Positions 61,360 to 64,000 of a DNA stretch of 64,000 nucleotides are shown piece by piece. The first letter of the stretch is position 1, and each line of letters begins with the position of its first letter. Source of the DNA: Solwaraspora sp. WMMD791 (lineage in GTDB: Bacteria; Actinomycetota; Actinomycetes; Mycobacteriales; Micromonosporaceae); assembly GCF_029581195.1 (NCBI RefSeq), contig NZ_CP120737.1:6797001-6861000 (forward strand). Direction: 5' to 3'. The translations under genes and the position numbers were made by a program. Below the pieces are notes generated by a model that was given only the letters and a program-made list of their open reading frames with translations, was not told the origin of the DNA and ran no database searches.

Positions 61360-62661
61360 ATGAGCGTCACGCTCCGGCGGTACGCCGCAGTCGCACTCGC
61401 CTCCGCCGTCCTCGTGACGGCGGCGGCCTGCGGCTCCGACGACGCCGAATCGGATCCGGACGGCCCGATCACCCTGGTCGTCGACATCTTCGGCGACGCG
61501 GGTTTCGGATATGACGAACTGATCGAGAAGTACCAGCAGGACAACCCGAACGTCACCGTGCAGCAGCGGGGCAAGGGTCTTGGCCTGGGCGACTACAACA
61601 CCCGCCTCACCCAGCAGATCACCGCCGGCTCCGGTGCCGGGGACGTGGTGGCGATCGAAGAGGGCACGATGTCGCAGTTCTTCGCCCAGGCCGACAAGTT
61701 CGTCGACCTCGGTGAGCACGGCGCCAACGACCTGAAGGACAACTTCCTGCCCTGGAAGTGGGAGGCCGGTGTGCTGCCCGACGGCAAGGTCCTCGGGCTC
61801 GGCACCGACGTCGGCGGTATGGCGCTGTGCTACCGCAAGGACCACTTCGAGGCCGCCGGTCTGCCGACCGAGCGTGACGATGTCAGCGCGCTGTGGTCCA
61901 GCTGGGAGGACTTCATCGAGGTCGGCAAGCAGTTCAAGGCCGCCACCCCGGACAAGGCGTTCGTCGACTCGGCGACCAGCTTCTACAACCTGGTCCTGAG
62001 CCAGATCGCCGGTGCGGGCAGCGGGCACACCTACTACGACACCAGCAACGAGTTCGTGCTGGAGAGCAACCCGGACGTGCGGGCGGCGTTCGACCTGACC
62101 ACCGACATGATCGGTGCCGACCTGTCGAACAACCTGCAGTCGTTCTCCAACGAGTGGAACGCCGGCTTCAAGAACGCCAGCTTCGCCACCATTGCCTGCC
62201 CGGCCTGGATGACCGGTGTCATCGAGGGCCAGGCCGGACCGGAGGCCGCCGGCAAGTGGGACATCGCCAAGGCACCCGGCAACGGTGGCAACTGGGGCGG
62301 TTCCTTCCTCGCGGTGCCGACCTCCAGCAAGCACCAGGCTGCCGCCGCTGAGCTGGTCAAGTACCTGACCAGCCCGGAGGGCCAGATCGCCGCCTTCGAG
62401 GCGGTCGGCAACCTGCCGTCGTCGCCGCAGGCGCTGGCGGACCCGAAGGTCGCCGAGGCGGTCAACGACTACTTCTCCGACGCCCCGACCGGTGAGATCT
62501 TCGCCGCCGGTGCCAGCGAGCTCAAGCCGGTCTACCTCGGCCCGAAGAACCAGGCGGTCCGTACGGCGGTGGAGAACGCGCTGCGTGCGGTCGAGCAGGG
62601 CCAGTCGCCGGAGGCGGGTTGGCAGGACGCCGTCACGAACGGTACGGCCGCCGGCCGATAG
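61360..62661 (+). CDS. Sugar ABC transporter solute-binding lipoprotein, CebE-like
   Basis: 433 residues from the ATG at 61360 (GAGAGGGGTCAGG upstream). A signal peptide ends at the lipobox TAAAC near residue 24. The mature part is a family 1 binding protein: YDELIEKYQQDNPNVTVQQ, NTRLTQQITAGSGAGDVVAIEEG, LGTDVGGMALCYRKDHFEAAGL, and GNWGGSFLAVPTSSKHQAAAAELVKYLTSPEGQ. The CebR boxes upstream suggest cello-oligosaccharides or another beta-glucoside as ligand. It is first gene of an operon with two permeases. Confidence 0.9.
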   Translation: MSVTLRRYAAVALASAVLVTAAACGSDDAESDPDGPITLVVDIFGDAGFGYDELIEKYQQDNPNVTVQQRGKGLGLGDYNTRLTQQITAGSGAGDVVAIEEGTMSQFFAQADKFVDLGEHGANDLKDNFLPWKWEAGVLPDGKVLGLGTDVGGMALCYRKDHFEAAGLPTERDDVSALWSSWEDFIEVGKQFKAATPDKAFVDSATSFYNLVLSQIAGAGSGHTYYDTSNEFVLESNPDVRAAFDLTTDMIGADLSNNLQSFSNEWNAGFKNASFATIACPAWMTGVIEGQAGPEAAGKWDIAKAPGNGGNWGGSFLAVPTSSKHQAAAAELVKYLTSPEGQIAAFEAVGNLPSSPQALADPKVAEAVNDYFSDAPTGEIFAAGASELKPVYLGPKNQAVRTAVENALRAVEQGQSPEAGWQDAVTNGTAAGR

Positions 62662-62681
62662 AGCGGTGCGGCACCCCGTGT

Positions 62682-62720
62682 GAGAGGTGGCGTCGGCAGG
62701 ACCTGCCGACGCCACCTCTC
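62682..62720 (+). terminator. Intercistronic hairpin between binding-protein and permease genes
   Basis: GAGAGGTGGCGTCGGC (62682-62697) pairs perfectly with GCCGACGCCACCTCTC (62705-62720) around AGGACCT. It lies 20 nt after the binding-protein stop and 80 nt before the permease start. As in malE-type operons it could stop most transcripts or protect the 3' end, so that more binding protein than permease is made. Confidence 0.75.
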
Positions 62721-62799
62721 CCGCCGCGTCGCGGTGCCAGCGGCGCGTGGACCCCCTGGCCAACGGCGGCCGGCCGCCGTAGAACCGAAGGACTTCCCG

Positions 62800-63789
62800 A
62801 TGAGCCTGGAGCTTGACACCCCCGCGCCGGCACAGCCGCGCGGTCACCGGGCGGGTCCGGCCGGCGGCGGCGAGAAGGCCCGACGCCTCTCGCTCACCCG
62901 CCTGGACCTCAAAATCTCCCCCTACCTGTACGTCCTGCCGTTCTTCGTCATCTTCGCGATTTTCGGCGTCTACCCGATCGTCTACACCGTCTGGATCGCG
63001 CTGACCGACCGGTCGCCGCTGAACGCCGAGATCAGCTTCGTCGGCCTGGACAACTTCGTCCGGCTGATCACCGACGACCCCCAGTTCTGGAACGCGGTCT
63101 ACAACACTTTCGGCATGTTCGTGATGGCCACCGTTCCGCAGCTGGTGATCGCGATGATGCTCGCCAACGCGCTGAACCGGCGGATCAAGGGACAGACCTT
63201 CTTCCGGATGGCCATCGCCATGCCGATCATCACCTCGACCGCAGTCGTCGCGCTGATCTTCTCGATGATCTACGCTCGCGACTTCGGCCTGGTCAACTGG
63301 CTGCTGTCGGTGTTCGGCGTCGATCCGATCGACTTCCGGGCCAGCAAGTTCGCCTCCTGGTTCGCGATCTCCACGATGGTCGACTGGCGGTGGGTCGGCT
63401 ACAACGCGCTGATCTACCTCGCCGGGATGCAGGCCATCCCCAAGGACATGTACGAGGCCGCCGCGCTCGACGGCGCGTCCCGGATGCGGCAGTTCTGGTC
63501 GATCACCGTGCCGCAGCTGCGTCCCACCATCATCTTCACCCTGATCATCTCGACGATCGGCGGCCTGCAGCTGTTCACCGAGCCCTTGCTGTTCACCAGC
63601 GGACCCGGCGGTATCTCCGGTGGGTCCCAGGGGCAGTTCCAGACGATCACGATGTACCTGCTCGACGTCATGAACCAGCGCTTCCAGTGGGGCTACGCGG
63701 GCGCGGTGTCGCTGCTGCTGTTCCTGCTGATCGCGGGCATGTCGCTCGTCAACTATCTGCTGGCCCGTCGAATCAGCTCGGACAAGTGA
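62800..63789 (+). CDS. Sugar ABC transporter permease, MalF/CebF-like
   Basis: 329 residues from the ATG at 62800. A basic N-terminus is followed by six membrane helices starting with YLYVLPFFVIFAIFGVYPIVYTVW; the cytoplasmic EAA loop is MYEAAALDGASRMRQFWSITVPQLRP, which docks the ATPase. It is a MalF-type first permease of a carbohydrate importer of the CUT1 family. It belongs to the operon with the upstream binding protein and the following permease, six bases away. Confidence 0.92.
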   Translation: MSLELDTPAPAQPRGHRAGPAGGGEKARRLSLTRLDLKISPYLYVLPFFVIFAIFGVYPIVYTVWIALTDRSPLNAEISFVGLDNFVRLITDDPQFWNAVYNTFGMFVMATVPQLVIAMMLANALNRRIKGQTFFRMAIAMPIITSTAVVALIFSMIYARDFGLVNWLLSVFGVDPIDFRASKFASWFAISTMVDWRWVGYNALIYLAGMQAIPKDMYEAAALDGASRMRQFWSITVPQLRPTIIFTLIISTIGGLQLFTEPLLFTSGPGGISGGSQGQFQTITMYLLDVMNQRFQWGYAGAVSLLLFLLIAGMSLVNYLLARRISSDK

Positions 63790-63795
63790 GGCACG

Positions 63796-64000
63796 ATGAG
63801 CACCGCTACCCTGCAACCCGTGGCGCGCACGCCCAAACGCGGCAAGGGCCCGTCGTCGACCTCTGAGCGGCTGTTCAAGGCCAGCCCGCTGACCTGGATC
63901 GGGCTCGTGCTGGGCGTGATCCTGTCACTCTTCCCGTTCTACTGGATGATCGTCATCGCCTCGCGGACCAACGACGCGGCCAACGCCTGGCCGCCGCCGT
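63796..64000 (+). CDS. Sugar ABC transporter permease, MalG/CebG-like (cut by right edge)
   Basis: Only the first 68 codons are in the window. The ATG at 63796 follows the first permease stop by six bases. A ~35-residue polar N-terminus leads into LTWIGLVLGVILSLFPFYWMIVIASRTND, the first membrane helix of MalG-type permeases with the typical FPFYWM. The rest of the protein, and any LacI/CebR regulator or beta-glucosidase gene, lies beyond the window. Confidence 0.88.
   Translation, partial: MSTATLQPVARTPKRGKGPSSTSERLFKASPLTWIGLVLGVILSLFPFYWMIVIASRTNDAANAWPPP

Noticed and set aside
61312-63816. 834-codon open frame on the minus strand across the sugar ABC genes
   Set aside because: It runs antisense through two clear transporter genes and their promoter; its product is rich in Arg, Gly, Asp and Gln with no motif.

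Overview
The window is about 72% GC, densely packed, and full of families I know mainly from Actinobacteria: DUF3039, DUF3093, DUF3099, DUF3159, DUF3710, DUF4193, a HrdB/SigA-type sigma factor, HemQ, a LytR_C-domain Cei-like protein and CebR-type operator boxes. A Micromonosporaceae-like actinomycete is my best guess; the genus cannot be read from the sequence alone. Gene order from the sigma factor to the methionine sulfoxide reductase follows, from memory, the M. tuberculosis Rv2671-Rv2703 block (sigA, suhB, cei, DUF4193, DUF3093, dut, DUF3710, OB-fold, DUF3159, ceoC, ceoB, permease, TRAM methyltransferase, dxs, RNase D, DUF3000, hemE, hemY, hemQ, msrB, TAP-like hydrolase, RibD-like reductase). 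So most of the window is conserved chromosomal core, not an island, and I see no phage, IS element, CRISPR array, tRNA or rRNA.

Layout. 1-8.6 kb: a methyltransferase cut by the left edge, a small HhH-GPD repair protein, a BrnT/BrnA-like toxin-antitoxin pair, pseudouridine catabolism (psuG-psuK), DUF3039, an SF2 helicase, and an ArsR/SRPBCC pair with two palindromic operators around its promoter. 8.6-24.4 kb: principal sigma factor, inositol monophosphatase, Cei-like protein, DUF4193, dUTPase, DUF3710/OB-fold/DUF3159, the two TrkA proteins, an APC permease, an RNA methyltransferase and dxs. 24.4-34 kb: a membrane-anchored beta-propeller protein followed by a two-component system, the fatty-acid oxidation pair fadB-fadA, galE and RNase D. 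34-41.6 kb: an HtrA-like protease, DUF3000, the coproporphyrin-type heme genes hemE-hemY-hemQ, small proteins and msrB.

41.6-49.2 kb: a LigD-type polymerase domain, a TAP-like lipoprotein hydrolase overlapping an ATP-dependent DNA ligase, an orphan methyltransferase, DUF1990, an AlkA-like glycosylase and a secreted protein. 49.4-52.1 kb: a secreted-repeat lipoprotein, then an ECF sigma/zinc anti-sigma pair ending at a strong terminator. 53.0-59.5 kb: a four-gene operon herA-sbcD-sbcC-nurA, which would place end resection by a HerA-NurA-Mre11-Rad50 type machine in an actinomycete; this is the most interesting system in the window. 59.6-64 kb: a RibD-like reductase preceded by a 39-codon zinc-peptide gene, a pRiA4b ORF-3 family gene, and a CebR-boxed sugar ABC transporter cut by the right edge.

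Start signals. Many genes at the head of transcription units have no Shine-Dalgarno site and instead carry a TANNNT -10 element 6-8 nt before ATG/GTG, the signature of leaderless mRNAs; downstream operon genes mostly use SD sites or ATGA/GTGA overlaps.
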